A DNA stretch of 64,000 bases, from positions 1 through 64,000 of the forward strand of contig JAOYTL010000005.1 of NCBI GenBank assembly GCA_025846845.1, given 5' to 3'. The notes under the pieces are model-generated. The model did not search any database. It worked only from the letters and a program-made list of their open reading frames with translations, and was not told the DNA's origin. Within the stretch, counting starts at the first letter, position 1, and the number at the start of each line of letters is the position of its first letter. Positions 16,190 to 24,692 of this stretch are shown here, piece after piece. Position numbers and translations under genes: made by a program. The DNA is from Alloboseaceae bacterium BT-24-1. Its GTDB lineage: Bacteria > Pseudomonadota > Alphaproteobacteria > Rhizobiales > Beijerinckiaceae.

Positions 16190-17503
16190 ATGCAATCACC
16201 ATCCCCGCATTGGTCGGCACGCCTGCCGTTCTACTATGGCTGGCTCATCATCGGCATCGCCTTCGTCACCATGGCGGTGGCGGTCAGCGCCCGCACGGCC
16301 TTCTCGCTGCTGCTGCCGCCGCTGATCGACGAGTTCGGCTGGGATCGCGGGCTCGCCTCGGGCGCCTTCTCCTTCGGCTTCCTCCTCTCGGCCGTGACCA
16401 GCACCTTCGTCGGCCGCGTCATGGACAGGCATGGCCCGCGCATCGTGATCGAGACCGGCGTGGCGATGCTGGCGGCGGGCCTGCTGATCGCGCCCGCGAT
16501 CAGCACGGCCTGGCATCTCTATCTGACGCTCGGCGTCCTGGTCGGCTGCGGCGCCAATCTGATGGGCTTTGCGGCGCAATCGCTGTTCCTGCCGAACTGG
16601 TTCGTGCGCCGCCGGGCCTTTGCGATCAGCATCGCCTTTTCCGGCGTCGGCGTCGGCGCGCTGCTGCTCCTGCCCTGGCTGCAATCGATCATCAGCCGTG
16701 AAGGCTGGCGCGCCGCCTGCTGGATCATGGGCCTGATCGTGCTGTTTCTGCTCGGTCCGCTCAACCTGCTGGTCCGCCGCAGGCCGCAGGATCTGGGCCT
16801 GCTGCCGGACGGCGAGACCGGCTCGGCTCCGGCCGGCGCAGCGCGCAACGCGGCCGCGGTAGTCGACAAGGCCTGGGTCGCGGTCGAATGGACGCTGGCG
16901 CGGGCGCTGCGCACGACGCGCTTCTGGTGGATCATGCTCGGCTATTTCTGCGCGCTGGTCGCCTGGTATGCCGTACAGGTCCATCAGACCAAGTACCTGA
17001 TCGAGGTCGGCTTTTCCCCGCTGACCGCGGCTTGGGCGCTAGGGCTGGTCAGCGCCGTCGCCATCCCGGGCCAGATCGGTCTCGGCGCCCTGTCCGATCG
17101 CATCGGCCGCGAATGGATCTGGATGGTGGGCTGCCTGGGCTTCGCCATCTGCTATGGCGCGCTGATCGCGCTCGAGCATCACCCCTCGCCCGTGCTGCTC
17201 TATGTGATGGTGATCGCGCAGGGTTTTTTGGGTTACGCACTGGCCTCGGTGATGGGCGCGATCGTCGTCGAGATTTTCGAGGGGCCGCATTTCGGCGCGA
17301 TCTTCGGAACGGTCACGGTGGCGCTGCTCGGTGGCGGCGCGGCCGGTCCCTGGCTGGCCGGCACGATTCACGATGCCACCGGCAGCTATCGCCTGGCCTT
17401 CCTGCTGGCGATCGCCTGCTGCCTTGTCTCGGCGGCGGCGATCTGGCTGGCGGCGCCGCGAAAGGTCCGACTGGTGCCGGGGCGCGTCAGGCCTGCCGCC
17501 TGA
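16190..17503 (+). CDS. MFS transporter (OxlT-like)
   Basis: A 437-residue inner-membrane carrier with 12 predicted hydrophobic segments in two six-helix halves. The loop-2/3 MFS signature appears as GRVMDRHGPRIVIETG and its second-half counterpart as GALSDRIGREWIWM. The subfamily resembles oxalate/formate and monocarboxylate-type MFS proteins (YYGWLIIGIAFVTM start). The substrate is unknown. It is isolated on the plus strand between the TerB-like gene and the convergent NIPSNAP gene, with only 6 bp to the latter's stop. Confidence 0.88.
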   Translation: MQSPSPHWSARLPFYYGWLIIGIAFVTMAVAVSARTAFSLLLPPLIDEFGWDRGLASGAFSFGFLLSAVTSTFVGRVMDRHGPRIVIETGVAMLAAGLLIAPAISTAWHLYLTLGVLVGCGANLMGFAAQSLFLPNWFVRRRAFAISIAFSGVGVGALLLLPWLQSIISREGWRAACWIMGLIVLFLLGPLNLLVRRRPQDLGLLPDGETGSAPAGAARNAAAVVDKAWVAVEWTLARALRTTRFWWIMLGYFCALVAWYAVQVHQTKYLIEVGFSPLTAAWALGLVSAVAIPGQIGLGALSDRIGREWIWMVGCLGFAICYGALIALEHHPSPVLLYVMVIAQGFLGYALASVMGAIVVEIFEGPHFGAIFGTVTVALLGGGAAGPWLAGTIHDATGSYRLAFLLAIACCLVSAAAIWLAAPRKVRLVPGRVRPAA

Positions 17504-17509
17504 CCGCGA

Positions 17510-17842
17510 TCAGGGCGCGCGTTTGACGCCCTGGTCGTCCTCGAATACCGGCCGGAAGAAGCTGCGCTCATAGCTCACGATGAAGCGGTGCTTGTCGTTC
17601 TCCGCAACTACGGAGAGGCATTCCGCGTCCTTGAACGAGGCCTCGCGATAGGTTTCGTACGCGGCGAAGGACGGGAAGCTGAACATCGCCAGCGCGACGT
17701 TCGACGTGCCCTCCGACGGCATGAAATAGCCGTGATGCTTGCCGCCGAACCGCTCGACCAGCCGGATCCAGGCCTTGCCATAGGCTTCGAAGGCCGGGAG
17801 CTGATAGGGGTCGACGATGTAGCGGAGATGGCAGGTAATCAT
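17510..17842 (-). CDS. NIPSNAP family protein
   Basis: A 110-residue single-domain protein with the dimeric alpha/beta-barrel (ferredoxin-like) fold of the NIPSNAP family. It starts MITCHLRYIVDPYQLPAFEAY and contains HHGYFMPSEGTSNVALAMFSF. The molecular function of bacterial NIPSNAP proteins is not settled. It begins 2 bp after the aminotransferase gene on the same strand and is therefore probably co-translated with it. Confidence 0.85.
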   Translation of the reverse strand: MITCHLRYIVDPYQLPAFEAYGKAWIRLVERFGGKHHGYFMPSEGTSNVALAMFSFPSFAAYETYREASFKDAECLSVVAENDKHRFIVSYERSFFRPVFEDDQGVKRAP

Positions 17843-17844
17843 GT

Positions 17845-19029
17845 TTAGGCCGCCTTCGCGCTCTTGAGGAACTTGCCCATCCGCCCCAGCGCCCGCTCGA
17901 TATTCTCGAGCGAGTTGGCATAGGAGAGCCGGATATAACCTTCGCCATGGACGCCGAAATCCGGCCCGCCGATCGTGGCGACGCCAGCCTTTTCCAGCAG
18001 CGCCGAGGCCAGCTTCTTCGCCTTCCAGCCGGTCTGCGACACGTTCGGGAAGGCGTAGAAGGCGCCCTTGGGCACGATGCAGGAGACGCCCGGCAGGCCG
18101 TTAAGCCCGGCGACCACCGCCTTCCGGCGCCGGTCGAACTCGGCCAGCATCATCGCGACCGCGTCCTGCGGGCCGGTCAGCGCGGCCAAGCCCGCCCATT
18201 GCGCCGGGGCGTTGACGCAGGAATGCGAGTTCACCGCGAGCTTGCGGGCGTTGTCGTAGAGCGGCTTCGGCCAGACCGAGAAGCCCATGCGCCAGCCGGT
18301 CATCGCATAGGTCTTCGACCAGCCATTGAGCAGGATGAGCCGGTCGCGAATCTCGGGATAGCTCAGCAGGCAGACATGCTTTTCGCCGTCATAGAGCATC
18401 TGGTCGTAGATCTCGTCCGACATCACTGCGACATCGGGGAACCTCGCCAGCCCGGCGACGAGCTTGTCGACCTCGCTCTTGGGCGTGACGCCGCCGGTCG
18501 GATTCGCCGGCGAGTTGACGATCAGGAGCCTGGTCTTCGGCGTGATCAGCGCCAGCGTCTCCTCGGCCGAGAAGGCAAAGCCGTTCTCCTCGCGGATCGG
18601 CACCGGGATCGGGGTCGCGCCGGTGTACTCGATCATCGAGCGGTAGATCGGGAAGCCGGGATCGGGATAGAGGATCTCGGCGCCGGGCTCGCCGAACATC
18701 AGGATCGCCATGAACATGGTGACCTTGCCGCCCGGCACGATCATCACCGCCTCCGGCGAGACATCGACCGAGAAACGCTTGTGCAGGTCGGCGGCGACCG
18801 CCTCGCGCAAGGGCAGGATGCCGTTCGCCGGGGTGTAGCCGTGATGGCCGTCACGCAGAGCCTTCACCGCCGCCTCGACGATGTGCTCCGGCGTCGGAAA
18901 GTCCGGCTGGCCGATGCCAAGATTGATGATGTCCTTGCCCTGGCGCTGCAGTTCGGTCGCGCGGGCGAGCACGGCAAAAGCATTCTCCTCGCCGATCCGG
19001 CCGAAGGAAGGGACCACATGGAGCGTCAT
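17845..19029 (-). CDS. pyridoxal phosphate-dependent aminotransferase (class I/II)
   Basis: A 394-residue fold-type I aminotransferase. It has the N-terminal INLGIGQPDFPTP, the asparagine of NSPANPTGG, the DEIYD segment and the PLP lysine in NGWSKTYAMTGWRMGF, with an Arg near the C-terminus (YIRLSYA) for the substrate carboxylate. It resembles the aspartate/alanine (AspC/AlaT-like) branch, but specificity cannot be read from sequence. A NIPSNAP gene follows by 2 bp. It is divergent from the sugar-acid dehydratase gene at 19368. Confidence 0.9.
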   Translation of the reverse strand: MTLHVVPSFGRIGEENAFAVLARATELQRQGKDIINLGIGQPDFPTPEHIVEAAVKALRDGHHGYTPANGILPLREAVAADLHKRFSVDVSPEAVMIVPGGKVTMFMAILMFGEPGAEILYPDPGFPIYRSMIEYTGATPIPVPIREENGFAFSAEETLALITPKTRLLIVNSPANPTGGVTPKSEVDKLVAGLARFPDVAVMSDEIYDQMLYDGEKHVCLLSYPEIRDRLILLNGWSKTYAMTGWRMGFSVWPKPLYDNARKLAVNSHSCVNAPAQWAGLAALTGPQDAVAMMLAEFDRRRKAVVAGLNGLPGVSCIVPKGAFYAFPNVSQTGWKAKKLASALLEKAGVATIGGPDFGVHGEGYIRLSYANSLENIERALGRMGKFLKSAKAA

Positions 19030-19301
19030 GGCGGTTTCCTCTTCTCGCGGCCGGTCTTGCGCCGCCGCATCGTCTCAAACCTGTCTTGGCCGCAAAGCCG
19101 GCGACCGCGCAAGTGCGCCTCTTGCGTCCCGGTCCGGACAGGGACGCATTTGGAACACTTGCAAACTGCGTCGCAGCGACCTTTGCTGATGTCAGCGTCT
19201 TACCAAGCGATTGGCACGACGCCAAAAGCTGCTGTATGCAGAATACAGCGGTTGCGGCAAGCGCCCTTGCCGATCTGCTTGCGGCCGGCATGACCTGTCG
19301 G

Positions 19302-19316
19302 TCAAATCGATTTAAA
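19302..19316 (-). promoter_or_regulatory. Candidate LacI-type operator a
   Basis: Read on the minus strand the site is TTTAAATCGATTTGA, containing the perfect 10-bp palindrome AAATCGATTT. It lies 51 bp upstream of the dehydratase start at 19368. It shares the TTTAAATCG core with similar sites at 21620, 29258 and 39024 (see findings). A central CG flanked by AT arms is typical of LacI-family operators. Confidence 0.5.
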
Positions 19317-19367
19317 GACGATGCCGAAGCGGCGCGAAGCCGCCCGGGCGCGAGAGGGAATGACGGG

Positions 19368-21203
19368 ATGGCCAAGACGCCTAGCAAGACTCCGAACGGC
19401 AAGAAGCCGGTCCGCAGGATCAAGCCGGAGCAGTTGCGCTCAAAAGCCTGGTTCGACAATCCGGCCAATGCCGACATGACCGCACTCTATATCGAGCGGA
19501 CCATGAATTTCGGCCTGTCGCGCGAGGAGTTGCAGTCGGGCCGTCCGATCATCGGCATCGCCCAGACCGGCTCCGACATCGCCCCCTGCAACCGCCATCA
19601 CCTCGAGCTCGCCTCCCGCGTCCGCGACGGCATCCGCGAGATGGGCGGCGTGCCCTTCGAATTCCCGATCCATCCGATCCAGGAAACCTGCAAGCGGCCG
19701 ACCGCCTCGCTCGACCGCAACCTGCAATATCTCTCGCTCGTCGAGATCCTCTACGGCTACCCGATCGACGGCGTCGTGCTGACGACCGGCTGCGACAAGA
19801 CCACGCCGGCGCAGATCATGGCCGCCGCGACCGTCGACATCCCGGCGATCGCTTTGCCGGGCGGGCCGATGCTGAACGGCTCCTTCCGCGGCGAGCGCAC
19901 CGGCTCGGGCACGATCGTCTGGAAGGCCCGCCAGATGATGGCGGCCGGCGAGATCGATTATCGCGGCTTCGTCGATTTGGTTGCGTCGTCCGCGCCGTCG
20001 GCCGGCCATTGCAACACCATGGGCACGGCCTCGACCATGAACGCGCTGGCCGAGGCGATGGGCATGACCCTGCCCGGCGCCGCCGCGATCCCCGCGCCCT
20101 ATCGCGACCGCTACGAGATGGCCTATCTCACCGGCCGCCGCATCGTCGAGATGGTCTGGGAGAACCTGATCCCCTCGAAGATCCTGACCCGCGAGGCCTT
20201 CGAGAACACCATCGTCATCAACTCGGCGATCGGCGGCTCGACCAATGCGCCGGTCCACGTCAACGCCATCGCCAAGCATATCGGCGTCAAGCTCGACAAT
20301 GAGGACTGGACCAAGATCGGTTACGACACGCCGCTGCTGGTCAACATGCAGCCAGCGGGCGAGTATCTCGGCGAGGACTATTACCGCGCCGGCGGCCTGC
20401 CCTCAGTGATCGCCGAGCTGATCGCCAAGGGCAGGCTCAAGCCGGCGATCACCGCCAATGGCAAGACCCATATCGAGAACTGCGAGGGCGCTTTCACGGG
20501 CGACCGCAACGTCATCAAAGCCTATGACGAGCCGATGAAGAAGGAGGCCGGGTTCCTCAACCTCTCCGGCAACCTGTTCGATTCGGCGATCATGAAGACT
20601 TCGGTGATCACGCCGGAATTCCGCAAGCGCTATCTCGAGAACCCGAAGGACCCGATGGCCTTCGAGGGCAAGGCCGTCGTCTTCGACGGGCCGGAGGACT
20701 ACCACCATCGCATCGACGATCCCGCGCTCGGGATCGACGAGCACACCGTGCTGTTCATCCGCGGCGTCGGTCCCGTCGGCTATCCCGGCGCGGCAGAGGT
20801 GGTGAACATGCGGCCGCCGGATTACCTGATCAAGAAGGGGGTCACCGCCCTCGCCTGCGTCGGCGACGGCCGCCAGTCCGGCACCTCGGGCTCGCCCTCG
20901 ATCCTCAACGCCTCGCCGGAAGCGGCGACCGGCGGCGGGTTGGCGCTGCTCAAGACCGGCGACAAGGTTCGCATCGACTTGAAGAAGCGCACCGCCAACA
21001 TGCTCATCTCGGATGAGGAGCTGGAGAAGCGCCGCGCCGAACTCAAGGCGGCCGGCGGCTACAAGTACCCGAAGAGCCAGACGCCCTGGCAAGAGATCCA
21101 GCGCAAGATCGTCGATGAGCTCTCCGAGGGCATGGTGCTGAAGCCGGCGGTCAAGTATCAGAAGATCCACAAGAAGTTCGGCATCCCGCGCGACAACCAC
21201 TGA
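19368..21203 (+). CDS. IlvD/Edd-family sugar-acid dehydratase (xylonate-dehydratase-like)
   Basis: A 611-residue dehydratase of the IlvD/Edd superfamily. Three cysteines sit where [2Fe-2S] ligands occur in sugar-acid dehydratases: Cys74 in GSDIAPCNRHH, Cys142 in TTGCDKTTPA and Cys215 in SAGHCNTMG. The C-terminal domain has GPVGYPGAAEVVNM and LACVGDGRQSGTSGSPS. Overall it is closest in my memory to Caulobacter D-xylonate dehydratase (XylD), which converts D-xylonate to 2-keto-3-deoxy-D-xylonate; arabinonate or C4 acid substrates are possible. The ATG at 19368 follows GAGAGGGA. The open frame extends upstream but is not protein-like. It heads the catabolic region and has operator-like site a. 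Confidence 0.88.
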   Translation: MAKTPSKTPNGKKPVRRIKPEQLRSKAWFDNPANADMTALYIERTMNFGLSREELQSGRPIIGIAQTGSDIAPCNRHHLELASRVRDGIREMGGVPFEFPIHPIQETCKRPTASLDRNLQYLSLVEILYGYPIDGVVLTTGCDKTTPAQIMAAATVDIPAIALPGGPMLNGSFRGERTGSGTIVWKARQMMAAGEIDYRGFVDLVASSAPSAGHCNTMGTASTMNALAEAMGMTLPGAAAIPAPYRDRYEMAYLTGRRIVEMVWENLIPSKILTREAFENTIVINSAIGGSTNAPVHVNAIAKHIGVKLDNEDWTKIGYDTPLLVNMQPAGEYLGEDYYRAGGLPSVIAELIAKGRLKPAITANGKTHIENCEGAFTGDRNVIKAYDEPMKKEAGFLNLSGNLFDSAIMKTSVITPEFRKRYLENPKDPMAFEGKAVVFDGPEDYHHRIDDPALGIDEHTVLFIRGVGPVGYPGAAEVVNMRPPDYLIKKGVTALACVGDGRQSGTSGSPSILNASPEAATGGGLALLKTGDKVRIDLKKRTANMLISDEELEKRRAELKAAGGYKYPKSQTPWQEIQRKIVDELSEGMVLKPAVKYQKIHKKFGIPRDNH

Positions 21204-21225
21204 GTCGCGTTCGTCGCTCGCTGAG

Positions 21226-21444
21226 ATGCCGTTCGGCGTCTTCGACATTGCCCTGGCAGCGCTCGCCGCGCTGCTGGGCGGCCTCGCCGGCAGGCAGCTC
21301 GCGCTACGCCGGCGCTACTCACTTGCCCTGACAGCGGTCCTTGGCGCCATTGCCGGCTTCGCGATAACCCTGCTGCTCGGCAGCTATTTCGGCTCCGTCT
21401 TCGTCGGCCTTGTCGTGCTGGGTGTTGTCATAGTCTGCTGGTGA
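21226..21444 (+). CDS. small hydrophobic membrane protein
   Basis: A 72-residue protein with two or three hydrophobic stretches: FDIALAALAALLGGLAG, LALTAVLGAIAGFAITLLLG and SVFVGLVVLGVVIVCW. They are separated by a basic loop (RQLALRRRY), so it is probably an integral inner-membrane peptide. It resembles in form the GlsB/YeaQ/YmgE family but lacks a clear match. It begins 22 bp after the dehydratase stop and could be co-transcribed. Function is unknown. Confidence 0.5.
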   Translation: MPFGVFDIALAALAALLGGLAGRQLALRRRYSLALTAVLGAIAGFAITLLLGSYFGSVFVGLVVLGVVIVCW

Positions 21445-21619
21445 GGGGCGCCCCTTACGGAGACTGCGATGAACTGGCTTACCGAGCTGACCGGGCTCGA
21501 GCGGCTGAATCGCGTCGAGCCGCGGCATTCCCGCTGCGCATCGCCGTTCGCCTGCCGATGCGTGCGAACGGGGCTGACAAATCGCTCGCCGACCGACAGT
21601 ATGACGCCCCTGAGCTCAT

Positions 21620-21634
21620 TTGAAACGATTTAAA
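21620..21634 (-). promoter_or_regulatory. Candidate LacI-type operator b
   Basis: The minus-strand reading TTTAAATCGTTTCAA matches site a in 11 of 15 positions. It directly abuts the start codon of the PEP-mutase-family gene at 21635. A bound regulator there would block initiation or passage of polymerase. Confidence 0.5.
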
Positions 21635-22474
21635 ATGACTTACAGCCCGCAAGTCGACGCGTTTCGCAAACTCCATGAATCCGGCTGCTTCGTCATGCCG
21701 AACCCTTGGGACGAGGGTTCGGCGCGCTGGCTGCGCGGCCAGAGCTTCAAGGCCCTTGCCTCGACCAGCGCCGGCTTCGCCTTCACGCAGGCACGCGCCG
21801 ACCAGGATGTGCCGCGCGAGATGATGCTGGCCCACCTCGCCGATCTGGTGAAGGCGGTGCCGGACCTGCCGATCAACGCCGATTTCGAGAACGGCTATGC
21901 CGACACGCCCGACGGCGTCGCCGCCAACGTCAAGCTTTGCATCGCGACCGGCGTCGCCGGCCTCTCGATCGAGGACGCGACGGGACGTGCAGGCGAGACA
22001 CTCTACCCTTTCGAGCTCGCCGTCGAGCGCGTCAAGGCAGCGCGCCGCGCCGTCGACGAGACCGGCTCCGGCGTGCTGCTGACCGCCCGCGCCGAATGCT
22101 TCCTCACCGGCCATCCCGAGCCGCTGAAGGAAGCGGTCCGCCGGATCGAGGCCTTTGCCGAGGCAGGAGCCGACGTGCTCTACGCCCCCGGCCCCAGGAC
22201 GGTCGCCGACATCGGAGCCATCGTCGCGGCCGCCGGCGGCAAGCCGGTCAACGCGCTCGTCTATGGCGATTTCGGCCTCAGCGTCTCCGACATCGCCGCC
22301 GCCGGCGCGCGCCGCATCTCGATCGGTGGCGCCTTGGCGCGGGCCGCCTGGGCCGCCTTCATCGAAGCGACACGCCTGATCGCCGAGGAAGGCAGCTTCA
22401 AGGGCTTTGCCGGCAACGGCGCCTCGGCCCCGCTCAATCCGTTCTTCCGCGACGATCTCAAGGCGCGCTCGTGA
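21635..22474 (+). CDS. isocitrate lyase / PEP mutase family protein
   Basis: A 279-residue (beta/alpha)8 enzyme of the isocitrate lyase/PEP mutase superfamily. Visible are FVMPNPWDEGSARWL, the Mg-binding NADFENGYAD, the SIEDATG segment and LLTARAECFLTGH. The last region replaces the KKCGH loop of true isocitrate lyase, so this is a PEP-mutase/oxaloacetate-decarboxylase/2-methylisocitrate-lyase-like member that cleaves or rearranges an alpha-oxycarboxylate C-C bond. The substrate is not determinable. The ATG at 21635 is preferred over a TTG at 21620, which lies inside operator-like site b. The next gene overlaps its stop. Confidence 0.85.
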   Translation: MTYSPQVDAFRKLHESGCFVMPNPWDEGSARWLRGQSFKALASTSAGFAFTQARADQDVPREMMLAHLADLVKAVPDLPINADFENGYADTPDGVAANVKLCIATGVAGLSIEDATGRAGETLYPFELAVERVKAARRAVDETGSGVLLTARAECFLTGHPEPLKEAVRRIEAFAEAGADVLYAPGPRTVADIGAIVAAAGGKPVNALVYGDFGLSVSDIAAAGARRISIGGALARAAWAAFIEATRLIAEEGSFKGFAGNGASAPLNPFFRDDLKARS

Positions 22475-22794
22475 GCGGAGAGCTGCTCATCGCCCCGGAA
22501 TGGCTCGGCAGGAGCGGGCTCTGGCTGATCGACAAGGGCAAGCGCAAGCCGGTCGATGCCGACGACATCGGCCTGTCGGACGATCTCGCCGACCGGCTCG
22601 AAAGCTGGATGGACGTTTTCGACGCGATCTACGACGAGGCCGATGAGGCCGCCTCCGATTTCGCCGGCGAAGTCGAACGGCTCGCCTGGGAAACGGAAGG
22701 CGCCTCTCTGGCCGACGCGATCGCCAAAGAACTCGGCCCCAAATGGCAGATCAGCCATGACTTCACCGCCTGGCGCAGGACGATCAAGGGATGA
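22471..22794 (+). CDS. small acidic protein of unknown function
   Basis: A 107-residue protein starting at a GTG that overlaps the previous stop (GTGA) and ending in an ATGA overlap with the next gene, so it is a firm operon member. It is very acidic in the middle (LSDDLADRLESWMDVFDAIYDEADEAASDF is visible in two parts around residues 35-65) and probably helical. It ends WQISHDFTAWRRTIKG. I do not recognise a family. Tight coupling to the PEP-mutase-family enzyme and an acetyltransferase is its only context. Confidence 0.75.
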   Translation: MSGELLIAPEWLGRSGLWLIDKGKRKPVDADDIGLSDDLADRLESWMDVFDAIYDEADEAASDFAGEVERLAWETEGASLADAIAKELGPKWQISHDFTAWRRTIKG

Positions 22795-23465
22795 TGACGC
22801 TCGACTGGACACCTCGCCCCTTCCCGGCAGCCAAGGTGCTGCAGGGCCGCTGGTGCCGGCTGGAACCGCTCGATCCCGCCCGCCATCTCGACGACATCTG
22901 GCAGGCCATGGCCGGCCACGACCATCTCTGGCAGTGGATGCCGACGCAGCCGCCACAGGGCAAGGCGGCCTATGGCGAGCTGCTCGGGACGATGGCCGCC
23001 AAGGCCGGCATCGTGCCGCTCGCGGTGATCGACGAGTCCGACGGCAAGGCCAAGGGCCATCTCTGGATCATGGAGATCCGGCCGGAGCACGGCGTCTTCG
23101 AGGTCGGCTTCATCACCTATTCGCCAAGCCTGCAGCGCACCCGCATCGCGACCGAGGCGATCTATCTCGTCGGCGAGTACGGCTTCTCGCTCGGCTATCG
23201 CCGCTACGAATGGAAGTGCAACAACCGCAACGAGCCGTCGAAGCGCGCGGCGCTGCGCTTCGGCTTCCAGTACGAAGGGCTGTTCCGCCAGCATCAGGTG
23301 GTCAAGGGCGCGAACCGCGACACCGCCTGGTTCTCGATCCTCGACAGCGAATGGCCGCAGGTCGGGCAAGCCTTCCGAAACTGGCTCGCGCCGGAGAACT
23401 TCGATGCGCAAGGCCAGCAGAAGACTCCGCTGGCCGGGCTCATGAAGAACTCGGGAGCCGCCTGA
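22791..23465 (+). CDS. GNAT acetyltransferase (RimJ/RimL type)
   Basis: A 224-residue GNAT-fold acetyltransferase of the RimJ/RimL (Acetyltransf_3) class. It has an N-terminal CRLEPLDPARHLDD, the acceptor-pocket WQWMPTQPP, and VGFITYSPSLQRTRIATEAI in the acetyl-CoA loop region. The motif-B equivalent YRRYEWKCNNRNEPSKRAAL is typical of N-terminal amino-group acetylation enzymes. It overlaps the preceding gene by four bases and is followed after 1 bp by a second GNAT gene. Its substrate is unknown. Confidence 0.87.
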   Translation: MMTLDWTPRPFPAAKVLQGRWCRLEPLDPARHLDDIWQAMAGHDHLWQWMPTQPPQGKAAYGELLGTMAAKAGIVPLAVIDESDGKAKGHLWIMEIRPEHGVFEVGFITYSPSLQRTRIATEAIYLVGEYGFSLGYRRYEWKCNNRNEPSKRAALRFGFQYEGLFRQHQVVKGANRDTAWFSILDSEWPQVGQAFRNWLAPENFDAQGQQKTPLAGLMKNSGAA

Positions 23466-23466
23466 C

Positions 23467-23913
23467 ATGGCCCTGCGTCGCGCCTCGGCGGAAGACATCC
23501 CGGCGATCGTGGCGCTGACCGAGGCTGCCTATCTGCCGAACGAGAGCATCATCGGCGTGCCCTCGCTGCCGCGCATCGCCGATTATCATGCGGTGCTTGC
23601 CGAGCATGAAATCTGGCTCGCCGAGAGCGACGAGGCACTGGACGGCGTCCTCGTGCTCGCGGAGGAGCCGGCGAAGTTCACGCTTTGGAGCATCGCCGTC
23701 TCGCCCGCGGCCACCGGCAAGAAGGTCGGCTCGACACTGATGGACTTCACCGAGGAGCGGGCCCGAGCGCTCGGCCATGACGCCGTCCATCTCTACACCC
23801 ACGTCAAGCTCGCCGACCGGATCGGCTGGTACGAGCGCCTCGGCTACCAGATCACCCATTACGAGGATCTGCCGGACCGCCGGCTGATCCATATGCGCAA
23901 AAGCCTCCGATAA
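23467..23913 (+). CDS. GNAT family N-acetyltransferase
   Basis: A 148-residue single GNAT domain. It begins ALRRASAEDIPAIVALTEAA, has core strands with TLWSIAVSPAATGKKVGSTL (the pyrophosphate-binding loop, slightly degenerate from Q/RxxGxG/A) and ends with the usual LGYQITHYEDL segment. It lies 1 bp after the RimJ-like gene. The two are not close paralogues, since size and motifs differ. Target unknown. Confidence 0.87.
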   Translation: MALRRASAEDIPAIVALTEAAYLPNESIIGVPSLPRIADYHAVLAEHEIWLAESDEALDGVLVLAEEPAKFTLWSIAVSPAATGKKVGSTLMDFTEERARALGHDAVHLYTHVKLADRIGWYERLGYQITHYEDLPDRRLIHMRKSLR

Positions 23914-23937
23914 TCGGACAGTAAGGGAAGAAACGAC

Positions 23938-24684
23938 ATGGCAGGACGTTTGAAGGGCAAGGTCGCGGTCGTCACCGCAGCCGGCCAGGGCATCGGCCGG
24001 GCGATCGCCGAAGCCTTCGTCGCCGAGGGCGCCACCGTCTGGGCGACCGACAAGGACGTCGCTTTGCTCGACGGCATCCCGAAGGCGAAGAAGCGCAAGC
24101 TCGACGTGCTCTCGACCAAGGCGGTCGAGGCCTTCGCCGAGAAGGTCGGCACCATCGACATCCTCGTCAACGCCGCCGGCTACGTCCATCACGGCACGAT
24201 CCTGGAATGCGACGACAAGGCCTGGGAGTTCTCCTTCGACCTCAACGTCAAGTCGATGCACCGTACGATCAAGGCCTTCGTTCCCGGCATGCTTGCCGCC
24301 GGCAAGGGCTCGATCGTCAATATCGCCTCCGGCGCCGGCTCGGTCCGCGGCATCCCGAACCGCTATGTCTACGGCGCAACCAAGGCGGCGGTGATCGGCC
24401 TGACCAAGGCGGTCGCGGCCGACTACATCAAGAAGGGCATCCGCTCGAACGCGATCTGCCCGGGCACGATCCAGTCGCCCTCGCTCGACCAGCGCATCGT
24501 CGAGCTCGCCAAGGTGACGAAGACGAGCGAGACGGCCGCCCGCCAGGCCTTCGTCGACCGCCAGCCCATGGGCCGGCTCGGCACCGCCGAGGAGATCGCC
24601 TGGCTCGCTGTCTATCTCGGCTCGGACGAGGCGAGCTACACCACCGGCCAGATCCATCTCGCCGATGGCGGCTTTGCGCTCTGA
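23938..24684 (+). CDS. SDR family oxidoreductase
   Basis: A 248-residue classical short-chain dehydrogenase. It has the Rossmann motif TAAGQGIGRA, the Asp of ATDKD favouring NAD+, NAAG, the catalytic Ser of NIASGAG, and the YGATK motif with Tyr and Lys near residues 143-147. It is closest in form to the DHRS6/BDH2 and 2-keto-3-deoxy-L-fuconate dehydrogenase branch, in keeping with oxidation of a keto-deoxy sugar acid such as the dehydratase here would make. That role is inference. Its own ribosome site is GGGAAGAAA. The erythronate-dehydrogenase-like gene follows 8 bp later. Confidence 0.88.
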   Translation: MAGRLKGKVAVVTAAGQGIGRAIAEAFVAEGATVWATDKDVALLDGIPKAKKRKLDVLSTKAVEAFAEKVGTIDILVNAAGYVHHGTILECDDKAWEFSFDLNVKSMHRTIKAFVPGMLAAGKGSIVNIASGAGSVRGIPNRYVYGATKAAVIGLTKAVAADYIKKGIRSNAICPGTIQSPSLDQRIVELAKVTKTSETAARQAFVDRQPMGRLGTAEEIAWLAVYLGSDEASYTTGQIHLADGGFAL

Positions 24685-24692
24685 GTAGCGCC

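Noticed and set aside
19086..19367. An N-terminal extension of the sugar-acid dehydratase
   Set aside because: The 94 added residues lack family features and would include the promoter region and operator-like site a.
21469..21633. A 54-codon frame with a GGAG site ending one base before the PEP-mutase-family start
   Set aside because: The ribosome site is good, but the peptide (many Arg, Cys, Ser, Pro) does not look like a protein and operator-like site b covers its end. It could be a coupled leader peptide, but evidence is too thin.
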